This document shows positions 36,701-46,384 of a stretch of 64,000 bases of DNA, piece by piece. Position 1 is the stretch's first letter; each line of letters begins with the position of its first letter. Source of the stretch: Schistosoma mansoni (Eukaryota; Platyhelminthes; Trematoda; Strigeidida; Schistosomatidae). The stretch lies in assembly GCF_000237925.1 (NCBI RefSeq), contig NW_017386095.1, positions 186,001 to 250,000 on the forward strand. Reading direction: 5' to 3'. Both the position numbers and the translations under genes were made by a program. The notes under the pieces are model-generated. The model saw only the letters and a program-made list of their open reading frames with translations. It did not search any database and was not told the origin of the DNA.

Positions 36701-38569
36701 TCTGGTGATATGCTCGTACCAGATCGATCTTGGAAAAAATTGTCGTGCCCTTGAGTGATGCCGTGATGTCATGTATGTGGGGGATGGGATAGCTATCGAA
36801 ACGTGTAGCTGTGTTTAACGCTCGGTAGTCTCCGCATGGTCTCCAACTAACCCCATCCGTTTTTCGAACCATGTGGAGAGGTGAGGCCCAAGGACTGTGA
36901 GAAGGACGAATAATACCAGTAGCTAGTAAATTGTCAAACTCACGTTTAGCGAAAGCTTATTTGTCCGGTGCCAGTCGGCGAGGTCTTGCCGTGACTGGTG
37001 GTCCGCGGGTGACTATGTGGTGTACCACACGATTGGTCACCGATGGAGTCTCCTCGAGAGGTTTAGTTAATTTGGGGAATTTCTGAAATAAAGCGTGGAA
37101 TAAATCGTCACGCAAATGAAATACACCTATGATTCGGTACGCGTTTGTGTGGGCTTTAGAGCCCATAAAGTTGCTGTTCGACGAAGTATCAATTAGCTGC
37201 AGCCTACGTGAATCGACTAGCAATTCATAGTGCTGTAGGAAATCGATACCGAGTATAGCTGTGGGAACATCGGCAATGATGAACGTCCACAGATACTGTC
37301 GTCGGTTGCTCAGGTTGACCGTAAGTTGTCGTGTACCAAAGGTGGGAATGACTGAGCCATTCGCAGCGCGTAGTCGAAGCATAGTGGCTTGAGACTTACT
37401 GTTACCGATAGGTACGACAGAAACTTGGGCACCCGTATCCACAAGGTACCTAGCGTTGGTGCGATAATCGTGCACGTAAAATAAACGGCCAACCTGAGGT
37501 GAAGTGCCGGCGGGTACGGCCGCATTTACTCGCCGGCTGGGGAGTTTCCCGCCTTGTATGAGCAGGGAGCTCGACAATGACGGGCGCCGGCTCCGAAAGC
37601 ACGGTGAAACCAGCACCAACCTGGACTCGCTTCCGAAACCGCCTTCTGGCGTGGCTTGGAAGATGCCCGCTTGGGGCGAGTCGTTACGGCCTTACGAGAT
37701 TGTGACCTGGGTCGAGGGACGTAGGGGGCTGGCACATTTGCGCGGTCTCGGAAACTGAGACGAGTATGGATACATCTGTCCCTATCCCTATGAGCCGGAG
37801 GTCGTCTAGCATCGAGATCAATGTTAGAACGGGAAGTACAAGCAACCACATAGTCGTCTTTGGTGTTAACTCGCGCTAGAATCTTATCTGCTATGAGGGC
37901 CACCTTGTTGAGCGGGGTGCCCTCGAGCAGAGCCGTAAGGGTTGGCTGGATACTGACTGGTAAGGCTTCGAGCCACAACTCTTTGACTATCTCAGAGTCT
38001 GCTGTCGAGTTTCCTGCAAGGGATTGCAGGCGCGTGAGGTGGTGGCTCGGCTTAGCATCACCCATAGGGTGACGTGCTAATAGAGTCCTCAATCGTTCCT
38101 CTCTTGATGGAAGGAAATGTCGAAGGATGGCATCCTTAAGACAGTCGTAAACGTTCGGAACGTTCGGATTGAGGACAACCTCACAAACAGCGGTTAGGTG
38201 ATCCCCGGGCAATGATTCCAAAGCGTAGGCGTACTTCTGCCTTTGATTGGTTATGCGGCGGATCTCAAATTGAGATTCCAGTGCCGCGAACCAGACTTCT
38301 GGATCATGAGGGATGAAAGGAACCGGTCGAAAACTGATAACCTGTATCTCGGAGTCTATCATATTTATGTTATTCTTATCGTTATCTACCATATTAAGTT
38401 GCCAAAATATTATATATTGAAAAATATCAATACGAATATATGCAACAGATGTGGATAGATAAATAGACTCACCGGATTGATCTGATTTGGAGAATTGGCC
38501 AAGTTTGACTTGTGCTCGATGGATTGGGTTACCAGCTGTATTGCGTGTTCCAAATACGGCTCACCAGTT

Positions 38570-38923
38570 TGTAGTGGATGTCGAGTCGAAGACGGACTAT
38601 GATCACCACTACAATTCGTTTACGCGCCCAGAAACGACTTGGTTCCCTTGATAGCCCGTAAATCAGAAGGCTTTACTAGTCCAGATCAAGTATATTTATT
38701 GGCGATCTCGTGGTATCGAAATAATACCGAGACGTGCCAAAGAGTACAGGCGAACAGGCAGTGCGTGAGCAAGTTCGAACCAAACAAGGCGGATAGCGAA
38801 ACAAGAAGTGAAGCTGATACAGTTAAACAAATACAGTAAAACAATCTCTGGTACAATTGGTTACAATAATAATTGTTTCCGTTATTCCAATCGTGTTCTT
38901 ATCGAGACTGGCCGGTCACTACA
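38570..38923 (-). repeat. 5' LTR of the young Gypsy element
   Basis: The element is transcribed leftward from here. The primer-binding-like site lies immediately to the left. Followed on the right by AGCG, the target duplication. Confidence 0.93.
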
Positions 38924-39036
38924 AGCGTTTTGCGAGCGTCCTCTTTGTTTCAACATATTATGTTCACATATATTTCTACAACTCTCCTTTGACGTTTTTC
39001 AAAGACCTGTGAGTTATTATTATTATTATTATTATT

Positions 39037-39869
39037 CACAAACACCTTATGGGTACATAAGTGCTGTGAAGAAACCATTTCGGATTTCTTCAAAAATGCA
39101 ATAATACACAATTTTCAATAATTTTAACAGTACATATGCCATGTTTGAGAAAGGAAGGAAAAGGAAAATAAAATATTAATAATAGAATAGTAATAATAAA
39201 TGAGGTTCTGTGTAATTAGCAAGAATTTTGAATTGATTTTGAAGGAGGAAAGGAAGAAACTAAGGAAATAGAAATAAAGGAAGCGCGGAAGACGTAAATA
39301 TCTTAACGCAGAACAAGAATAAACAACTATGTATGTATAGCAAAAACGAGTAATAAAAATAAAATAAAACAGAATAAATTAATAAGTAAATAACTTATTA
39401 TTGCGGTAAGATATGACGTTAGAATAAGTGTTTGTGCGAGCACAGTCATAGTTTTGGGTGATGCTCTGAAAGTTTCAATTAAGTGCAAAAGATAATCAAT
39501 GTGTATGAGGTGTATATACATAGTGAAGATAAAAAGAGACTGATAAGTTGAATTCAGCGTAACACAAGTTATTGCTTTAATCCAAAGCTTCGTAATCTTA
39601 AGAATATTTATTTAGAAGGAAAAAAAATTATTTGTTTAAGTGGAACATAGAAGTTTTTTGTTTCTAATTGTAGACTTTGGATAAAATATGTTTAGATGGA
39701 CAAGAAGAGATGAAATGAATATCTAATGTGTCGAAAGACCAATAATGATATTAATAACAGTAGTAATTATAAATACGAACATAAGCAGACTTTGTATAAT
39801 CAGATAAATATAAAATAAAGTGAAATAGACGTGAAAAGTTTCAAAGGTTTCACTTTGCTTTTCAGTTAG
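39037..39869 (-). other. 3' UTR of the CR1-like LINE
   Basis: AT-rich, no coding content. It lies between the ORF2 stop and the TAA-type terminal repeats. A 64-codon minus-strand frame at 39327-39521 is incidental. Confidence 0.6.
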
Positions 39870-42800
39870 TTAGATAGATGACGGACCATTTTTGTATAAA
39901 TCGTTGTTAAGCACGCTAATATTCAAAAGGTGACACAATCCACTTTCGGAAAGAAAGTCATCAAGAAGACTTCGGAACCGGATTATAGTTTCACTGCATC
40001 GGAGGTTCATTGGTAGTCTATTCCAGATGGTTGAATAGCGAATAAAGAAAAAATTCTGGCGTAAATTTGTGTGGGTTTTTGGAATCGCTAGAATATTTTC
40101 CTTATTGCGTAGATTGTGGGACGGTATCATAGAGTATGATGGGGTAGATAGAGAAGAGTAAGAAATACCGTTAAGAAGCCGGTAGAGAAAGATAAGATTT
40201 AGTTTGATACGCCTGATCCAGAGAGGTTCTAGTTTTAGTTGTTGACATCTTTGGTGATAGTCTTTGTTGTCCGAATACCCTAAAATAGCTTTGGTGAACC
40301 TTCTTTGAACACCTTCAATTTTATTCAGGTCATTATGCCTGCAGTTACTGTAAACTAAGATACCATATTCAAGAATTGGTAAGATACATTTTCTGTATAA
40401 TAATAATCTCGATTCGGTATTATTGAAATTAATCATTATGAATCCGATGAGCTTTCTAGCTTTGGATACTTGAGATGCAATGTGTTCCGAAAAGTTCAAA
40501 CTGTCGCTGTATCTTAAACCCAAGTCACGAACAGTGTTGAGAGGTTTCAGTGTATATTTGTGTATAGCCAGATTTAAGTTAAGGCAACGGCCAATGTTAA
40601 TAAATCCACTTTTGTCAACATTAAGTGGCAAATTCCACGAAATAGTCCATTCGTACAACTTGTTTATTTCTTCTTGGATTACTGTTGAAATATAGCTTTC
40701 TTTGGTGGGAGATGAGAATGAATAAACCACTTTCAGATCATCGGCAAAAAGAAAAGGTTTACCATATTGAAAGAGGGAACAAACGTCGTTGATATAAAGG
40801 AGAAATAGTAATGGACCAATTACACTTCCTTGTATAACCCCACTGGTTACACTCACAGGTTTGGAGTAGCAAGATCCAAAGCGGACAATTTGGCTACGTT
40901 CTTCTAAAAATGACTTGAGCCAAGATAAAAGGGGATTCTGTATTCCATATGAAGAGAGTTTTAGAAGAAGAAGCTTGTGTGGGACGCTGTCGAAGGCCTT
41001 ACTAAAGTCGAAGTACAAAATTATCACAGACTGACCAACATCTCTTCTCTGGGTAATTTGATCAAAAAATTCCAGATGCGATGTGAAGCAGGAGCGTTTG
41101 GTCATAAACCCGTGTTGGGATGGGCTGATCAGATTAGCCGAAAGCAAAAATGATAATAGCTGTTTGTGGACTATTTTTTCCATAGTTCTTGACAGCACGG
41201 ATGTCAAATTAATTGGTCTGTAGTTAGCAATATCACTGCGTGATCCGGTTTTGAATCTGGGAGTGATAAGAGATGTTTTCCATGCAGATGGATAGGCCCC
41301 ATATTCCATAGATAGGTTGAAAAGTTTTAAACAAAATAATGGGAATTCTCTACTACCATATTTCACAAATGATGAGGGAATCCCGTCAGGTCCACCGTCA
41401 TAGGACTTTTTCAAGGCAGTTATGGCCTGCTTGATGTTGGAGGGTACAAAATCAATTTTCGACAGGTGTCTGCACGTCAGCATTGGAAATGTATTGATAC
41501 AGCTTTCAGTTCTAGTGTTATAGCACTGCGAGAAATACTGACTGAATTCTTCGCAAATAATATCGGGGTCATCAATAATTCTTCCGTTAACTATGAAGAA
41601 TTTGGTCACGCCAAGAGAATTTGACTTCACACGCGATTTAAAAAGCCGAAGTATTGATAATTCTGGGTTCTTATTACCTAGGGCTTTATTTTCTATATTT
41701 ATAAAATACTTGCGTTTAGATGAAGTACTCTTGTCAATTAACTTAAGTATACTCTGTAGTGTATACAAGTCATTATGCTTGTGGTAACGGTGTTTTAATT
41801 TCCTCAGTTTTCTTTTAAAAGTTTTAAAATTATTCTGGCCCCTATTGGCGTTATAAGCCACATGGCTAATAATTGGAGCAGTGCAGTCGAGGCAGTGTAT
41901 CAAGTTGTGGTATAGATCAGAGATCGCAATGTCAATATTATTTGTGGTAAAATAAGTTTCCCATGGCAAACAACGAATAAGACTTTCAGTCCGTTTCCAG
42001 GTTTGTTGATCAAAATGTCTACTCTTGTACATCATTCCAGCTTTAGAATTCAATTGTATGGCGTCGAAAGAATGAATGATACACAATATTACTCTGTGAT
42101 CACTCTTAAAAAACTCCTGACCAATATGCACTGAGATAGAATCTATGTTGATTGTAAATAGTAAATCAAGTATATTATTCCTTCTAGTCGGTTGTCGGAC
42201 CTGTTGGACCCATCCATAAAGTTCTAGTGTTTCAACTAACTTGTCATGTCGGCCTGAAACCGGAGTCGAATCCCATGTGATGTTTGGCAGATTAAAATCA
42301 CCTCCGATGATTTTAAAAGTATGCGGTTGGTGCGAAGCAATGGAAAAGATGTTTGTTAGTAATCTGTCAAACCTAGAGTCTGCATGTGGTGGTCTGTATA
42401 TGCATCCCACCAGTAGATAATTCCGAGATCTACAGTTTACAGTCACCCAGGTGGAGTCATCTATAGCATTAAGGGATTTATCCTCAAATTTGCAGGCCTG
42501 AATATCCGAACGGACATAGATAAGTGTACCGCCCCCTAATCCATTACATCTATCGGTTCTAAAGAAAACATAGTTATCTATATGCAGGGAGTGATCGGAT
42601 ACAGATGAATTGCACCACGTTTCCGTAATAAGTACAATAGTTGGATTTACAAGCAATAAAAGGGTTTTGAGGTGAGTAATTTTATTGGGCAGAGAGCGGG
42701 AATTGAACGAAAGAATAAGAAATTGAGATTTACCATGGTGAATCAGGTTGGAGTATAAATCACAATCGGTATTTACATGAATACTCGTAGGATTGGCTAA

Positions 42801-42908
42801 GGTGAGAGTTGTGTTGCGATCGGAAATAGATTCAACAACTTTGTCATCATTTGAAGTATGTGTATTGTTGCCGGCAGAAAAGCCGGGGGAAGTACAAAAA
42901 AAGTCTTC
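39870..42908 (-). CDS. LINE ORF2: AP-type endonuclease plus reverse transcriptase
   Basis: Open from just after a TGA at 42911-42909 to the stop at 39872-39870, 1012 codons. The endonuclease begins near 42710 (FLILSFNSRSLPNK), with LITETWC, GGDFNLPNITWD and SDHRVILC giving the catalytic E, D and DH motifs. The RT has NYRPINLTSVLSRTMEKI, QHGFMTKRSC, DFSKAFDSVPHK, GVIQGSVIGPLLFLLYIND and the catalytic FADD near 40745. The C-terminal domain has LEPLWIRRIKLNLIFLY. No in-frame ATG exists before or within the endonuclease (the first methionines are the MM of AGMMYKSRH), so it is unlikely to start on its own. The frame is -1 relative to ORF1, and a slippery site lies in the overlap. Reaction: nicks target DNA and copies element RNA into it. 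Confidence 0.9.
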   Translation of the reverse strand, partial: EDFFCTSPGFSAGNNTHTSNDDKVVESISDRNTTLTLANPTSIHVNTDCDLYSNLIHHGKSQFLILSFNSRSLPNKITHLKTLLLLVNPTIVLITETWCNSSVSDHSLHIDNYVFFRTDRCNGLGGGTLIYVRSDIQACKFEDKSLNAIDDSTWVTVNCRSRNYLLVGCIYRPPHADSRFDRLLTNIFSIASHQPHTFKIIGGDFNLPNITWDSTPVSGRHDKLVETLELYGWVQQVRQPTRRNNILDLLFTINIDSISVHIGQEFFKSDHRVILCIIHSFDAIQLNSKAGMMYKSRHFDQQTWKRTESLIRCLPWETYFTTNNIDIAISDLYHNLIHCLDCTAPIISHVAYNANRGQNNFKTFKRKLRKLKHRYHKHNDLYTLQSILKLIDKSTSSKRKYFINIENKALGNKNPELSILRLFKSRVKSNSLGVTKFFIVNGRIIDDPDIICEEFSQYFSQCYNTRTESCINTFPMLTCRHLSKIDFVPSNIKQAITALKKSYDGGPDGIPSSFVKYGSREFPLFCLKLFNLSMEYGAYPSAWKTSLITPRFKTGSRSDIANYRPINLTSVLSRTMEKIVHKQLLSFLLSANLISPSQHGFMTKRSCFTSHLEFFDQITQRRDVGQSVIILYFDFSKAFDSVPHKLLLLKLSSYGIQNPLLSWLKSFLEERSQIVRFGSCYSKPVSVTSGVIQGSVIGPLLFLLYINDVCSLFQYGKPFLFADDLKVVYSFSSPTKESYISTVIQEEINKLYEWTISWNLPLNVDKSGFINIGRCLNLNLAIHKYTLKPLNTVRDLGLRYSDSLNFSEHIASQVSKARKLIGFIMINFNNTESRLLLYRKCILPILEYGILVYSNCRHNDLNKIEGVQRRFTKAILGYSDNKDYHQRCQQLKLEPLWIRRIKLNLIFLYRLLNGISYSSLSTPSYSMIPSHNLRNKENILAIPKTHTNLRQNFFFIRYSTIWNRLPMNLRCSETIIRFRSLLDDFLSESGLCHLLNISVLNNDLYKNGPSSI

Positions 42909-44152
42909 TCACTATTATTGGATATAACATTTGGTAAAGGAATAGTATTAACATTGGGAGCCGGACCAAGAAGACTATCAGGTCTATGTGTGCGACCAAG
43001 TGGCCGTTTACAATTTAGATTGCTATTTATACCTGACGTATAGGGAACATGTTCTAAACTCTTATTTCCAAGGTTTGTGGTTGATTTTGGCTCCTTCGTA
43101 ATTTGAGGGGGGTCGTGTGTTGTTAAAGATGCTTGAGATGGTTTGCTAGGTTCGAGTATATCGACGTTAAGAGTGTGGTCAGGCAGATAAATTTTATGAC
43201 CAGTTTTCCAGTTATCCGTTGCACAGTCACTATAACTGGTTTTTGCACTAACAGCGACTTGGACTGTGTTATCCCATTCGAAATCAGTACAACTACTTAG
43301 GGTTGAATCTAAGTCAACATTCTTAAAAGGATGGGCATCACCTACATTGGGACTACTTTCTTTTGGGCTTTGAACATTAGGAGATTCAGGAGAGTTTTCC
43401 GGTGGTTGCATATTCGTAAAGTTAGATGTCCGCTTAAGATCGAACTTAATTTTATGACCTTTAGGATTATGATACGCTTGGGTGTTTGATGCTGGTAGTC
43501 TGTGGTTGTCTCGGCCTGCTTTTCGTTGGCATGGTGTTCTATCTGGTAGAATCTTAATATCTTTGAAAATCTGTTTCTGTTTCAATGAATTGGAGGAATT
43601 TAAAAACTCACTAGCGTCTACAGATGAGTTGAATTTGAACAAGATCGGTGGGTGCATATCAGGGTGACTTCTTTTTAATCTTGAGCATACACATGGTACG
43701 TGTGTCATATTGCTAGCTCTAAGCAGACTAGTTTTGATATTTTTAAGGGCATATGAGTCCGGTATATTAAACACAATTGCATTGCTAGATCGCCTTATTC
43801 TTTCAAATACCTCTGATGCAACACGATCTAAGAAGTTATTGAAGTCATTCATTTGATCTGGAGTCTCTGTGAGGTTAGGGTTGATGAGATACTTGAGGGG
43901 ATTGAGAATGTTCATGTCAACTTGCAGCCTTTTTATATCATTCGTATGGTTGCAGTTGTGATTATCATCATTATTTACCAACAGAGTCTTCAACACGTCT
44001 GGAATGGAGACAACTGGTAAAGGCTTGTCTGCTTCCGGATGAACGAAGTAGCTCGTCTCATTGAAACTGTCAGTAGCAATTTTAGATTGTGTAGTTTTCC
44101 TACGTTTGGCTGGACGCCTACAAGCAGGGGCCTTTATTTTCTTTTGTTGCAT
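42797..44152 (-). CDS. LINE ORF1 protein (RRM-like nucleic-acid-binding)
   Basis: 451 residues from the ATG at 44152 (MQQKKIKAPACRRPAKRRK, strongly basic) to TAG at 42799-42797. Around residues 120-220 it has SSNAIVFNIPDS, the LLRASNMTHVPCVCSRLKR block, PPILFKFNSSVDASEFL and IKILPDRTPCQRKAG. This pattern is typical of RRM-like domains in LINE ORF1 proteins, which coat the element RNA. The C-terminal half is polar and low in complexity. The end overlaps the ORF2 frame by 112 nt and contains a T7 heptamer at 42902-42896 in zero-frame phase T TTT TTT. No host-gene alternative fits. Confidence 0.8.
   Translation of the reverse strand: MQQKKIKAPACRRPAKRRKTTQSKIATDSFNETSYFVHPEADKPLPVVSIPDVLKTLLVNNDDNHNCNHTNDIKRLQVDMNILNPLKYLINPNLTETPDQMNDFNNFLDRVASEVFERIRRSSNAIVFNIPDSYALKNIKTSLLRASNMTHVPCVCSRLKRSHPDMHPPILFKFNSSVDASEFLNSSNSLKQKQIFKDIKILPDRTPCQRKAGRDNHRLPASNTQAYHNPKGHKIKFDLKRTSNFTNMQPPENSPESPNVQSPKESSPNVGDAHPFKNVDLDSTLSSCTDFEWDNTVQVAVSAKTSYSDCATDNWKTGHKIYLPDHTLNVDILEPSKPSQASLTTHDPPQITKEPKSTTNLGNKSLEHVPYTSGINSNLNCKRPLGRTHRPDSLLGPAPNVNTIPLPNVISNNSEKTFFVLPPAFLPATIHILQMMTKLLNLFPIATQLSP
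42871..42902 (-). promoter_or_regulatory. Candidate -1 ribosomal frameshift site (slippery T7 plus hairpin)
   Basis: The minus strand reads ACT TTT TTT in the ORF1 frame, so the heptamer T TTT TTT (42902-42896) has the canonical X XXY YYZ phase. After a nine-base spacer, CCGGC (42886-42882), a TTTTCT loop and GCCGG (42875-42871) form a perfect five-pair GC stem. A -1 slip here enters the ORF2 frame, which is open from six bases upstream of the heptamer. Confidence 0.65.
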
Positions 44153-44199
44153 GATAAAAAAGTGACGTATAGCTGGCGGATTGAACAAAATATTGGAAA

Positions 44200-44929
44200 T
44201 AGAGATGAAAGAAAGAAAAAATCAATGCCGAGGACTGAAGTCTAATCAAAACCTATGCTTAACACAAGGGTGGATGTATCGAGAGGATCGGTGAAAGTGT
44301 AGAAAAACAATGGATAAGAATAGCAGGAAGGTATTAGTGGTGACAAAATATACTGTCATAAAAAATAAATAAATAAACCTATGACAGACTCACCGAATTG
44401 GACAGGTGATTCCAGAAATTAAGTGAGTTATATTATCCAAATACGATTTTAATGAAAGTATATGGAATAATGAGTACAGTGCTTTGTCATACACGATTAT
44501 ATATACTTCTAGATATTAGGTAGAGATCCGAATAGATCCTGTAAATACATAAAGTACGTGTGTTGTAGCATACAAACACGATATAATGAATAGAATACAA
44601 ATATGAAATTATATTCCTCGCCGAATATGATTATATACGGTTTTTGGAATGACAGAGGAAGGTTATATCGTATAGCCAAAATGAATATACAATTATTTGA
44701 TTATGAGTTATTGTATGAATATGATCATATATACCATCAATAAGTTAAAATTAAGATCTTATCGTATAGCATAAAATTTGCAGCTTAAACGTGAACAGAT
44801 CAGAATTGAGTTGTCTTCCGTAATTCCAAGGAAAGGTAATCCATCCAGCTCAGTGAGAATTCTAGAAAAAAGAAAAAATGCAGACCACGGCCAAAAAGTA
44901 ACGGCCCCTTCATAGCGCGCGCTTGTTGT
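44200..44929. other. LINE 5' region and unassigned flank
   Basis: The left part probably contains the LINE 5' UTR. An AAATAAATAAATAAA run at about 44363-44377 may be the tail of another retroelement. Nothing else was recognised. Confidence 0.4.
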
Positions 44930-45450
44930 TCATCTCTTAATGTCTAGTTACACTTCTAATTTTATCCAGATGAAGAATCGTCCGACACTGGAAAACTTAT
45001 ATAATTCTTTAGTCATGAGATCGGGACGTGGTACTGCTGCTCATAGGCAGACCATCTCAAACATTACTAAGAACTATTAATTCGCTGAAATTAAGTTAAC
45101 TTTCAATTCAGTCCACCGTCTAGGTATTAATTACAGAGGAAGCCTTAGAAATGGTGAACATTCACCCTCTATCATTTCTAGATGAAGATGGCTAAGCGTC
45201 TCGTCATAAAGAATTTATTTGAAGTGGGGGGAATTTTACCCTATTCAACATATTCATGCGACCCTCCCTCGATTACTGCCTGTCTATCTACTTAAACATG
45301 AATACCACAGACGAGATGAGGTTAGATTTTCAAAGAATATTTCAGGAGAATCCACGGTTGTATTTGTCAGAGATCTATTAAATTTTTTATCTGGAAACAT
45401 TTACAGGAAGTACAAAGTGACAGGTCAAATTTATTGTTTTTACCTAACTG
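44930..45450 (+). mobile_element. CR1-like LINE fragment, decayed C-terminal region
   Basis: Plus strand. EHSPSIISR near 45155 and then LLKHEYHRRDEVRFSKNI near 45290 line up by order and wording with the region around 27370-27560 of the decayed LINE (EHASSIISKSR, then the NMNATDKI segment). It retains only the part after the RT domain. Confidence 0.5.
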
Positions 45451-46384
45451 ATTAAGCAATCATCACATTAAGTATCGTTATAAAATGCTCTGCACTCTGC
45501 CTAGATAAATTATTGACCTGCATTTGCTCATCACAATAAATCTCCATAAAGAGTGCCAACGTTTACATTGAAAGTTTGAGCCTCACTAAAATGTTACTGA
45601 TATGCTTGTGGTACGCAGATGTATTACCCTGTTTCTATGACCAGTGTATAACGTAACATGTCAACCTGTCTGATTATCTATTTTCAATAAATTGCGTAGT
45701 ATTTGTGACATTTTGATTTTACCTGTAAACTGGAACGCCTAGTAGAAAACATTGTTTTTTGGGGGCATATTACTGTATTATCTGTTACCATAGCATAGGG
45801 CTATTTGTTCATACACACAGTTTCGCACAATATTGAGGAAATTGCAGTGGATGTCCTACAACTACGTCATATGTGTTATGTTTACTAATCATACTTCGGC
45901 ATCACGCGAGACTAAGAAATTGGCTGTCCTTAAACGAACTCGTTCAGAATTAAAGTCCGATACACTTGTAGGCAATGAAAGTGTTACGAGTGAGAGAAGG
46001 CACTGGCTAACACACTTTCGAAGAATATACCCTCTGACAACCACAAAGTATATAAGCTCTCCCAATAAGCCAATTATGTTCTTGTTTCCATTCAAAACGG
46101 CGCAATTGACAAACAAACTTCATTCAATGACGAATCTCAAAGAAAATAAAAACCCCATATTTGTTATTTCAAGGAGAGACTTCATGAAACCAATATGAGA
46201 TTCGCAGATATCGTGACATCTTAGCGGACAATCGGATTGCTCCTACTAGACTCAGCATACGGAAGTGATGCTCCTTGAACACTTTACCCTGGTGCCAGAA
46301 CACATGAGCTAAGGCATCTATTCAACGTACGTGGTCTTTCGATTACCCCGACCCCAAATCACACTTACTTAGGCCTCAAACGTC
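45451..46384. other. Unassigned stretch
   Basis: A 121-codon plus-strand frame at 45833-46198 is polar and basic, with no family I recognise, no exon context and no codon signature that sets it apart. It may be a remnant of a mobile-element frame but is not called as a gene. Confidence 0.35.

Larger units (their letters stand above)
33356..38923 (-). mobile_element. Ty3/Gypsy retrotransposon, CsRn1/Boudicca type, young, with few breaks
   Basis: A 5568-bp element read on the minus strand. LTRs at 33356-33709 and 38570-38923 are both 354 bp, TGTAG...CTACA, and I found no difference between them. AGCG flanks both sides (33352-33355 and 38924-38927). A primer-binding-like TGGTGAGCC begins three bases inside the 5' LTR at 38566 and a G-rich tract abuts the 3' LTR at 33710-33720. 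Parts: gag (38392-37526) with the CHCC pattern C-X2-H-X9-C-X3-C known from CsRn1-type elements; protease with YLVDTGAQVSV; RT; RNase H; integrase (35456-34275) with its D, D and E blocks. Most of the length is open, with a handful of breaks (roughly three to five). Identical LTRs imply a very recent insertion. Gag and pol are in different frames, as is common in the group. Confidence 0.92.
39010..44200 (-). mobile_element. CR1-like LINE with both reading frames open
   Basis: A young non-LTR retrotransposon on the minus strand. From right to left: a 5' region of uncertain extent, ORF1 (44152-42797), overlapping ORF2 (42908-39870), a 3' UTR of about 830 bp and a 3' tail of (TAA)n-type repeats at about 39012-39036, as in CR1/L2-type LINEs. 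Both frames are uninterrupted, so it may be a recently active source copy. Decayed relatives lie at 22990-27960, 44930-45450, 49400-52740 and 52930-54990. The target duplication could not be identified, so the exact 5' end is uncertain. Confidence 0.85.

Noticed and set aside
45833-46198. 121-codon plus-strand frame
   Set aside because: No motif, relative or context; cannot be separated from chance in repeat-derived DNA.
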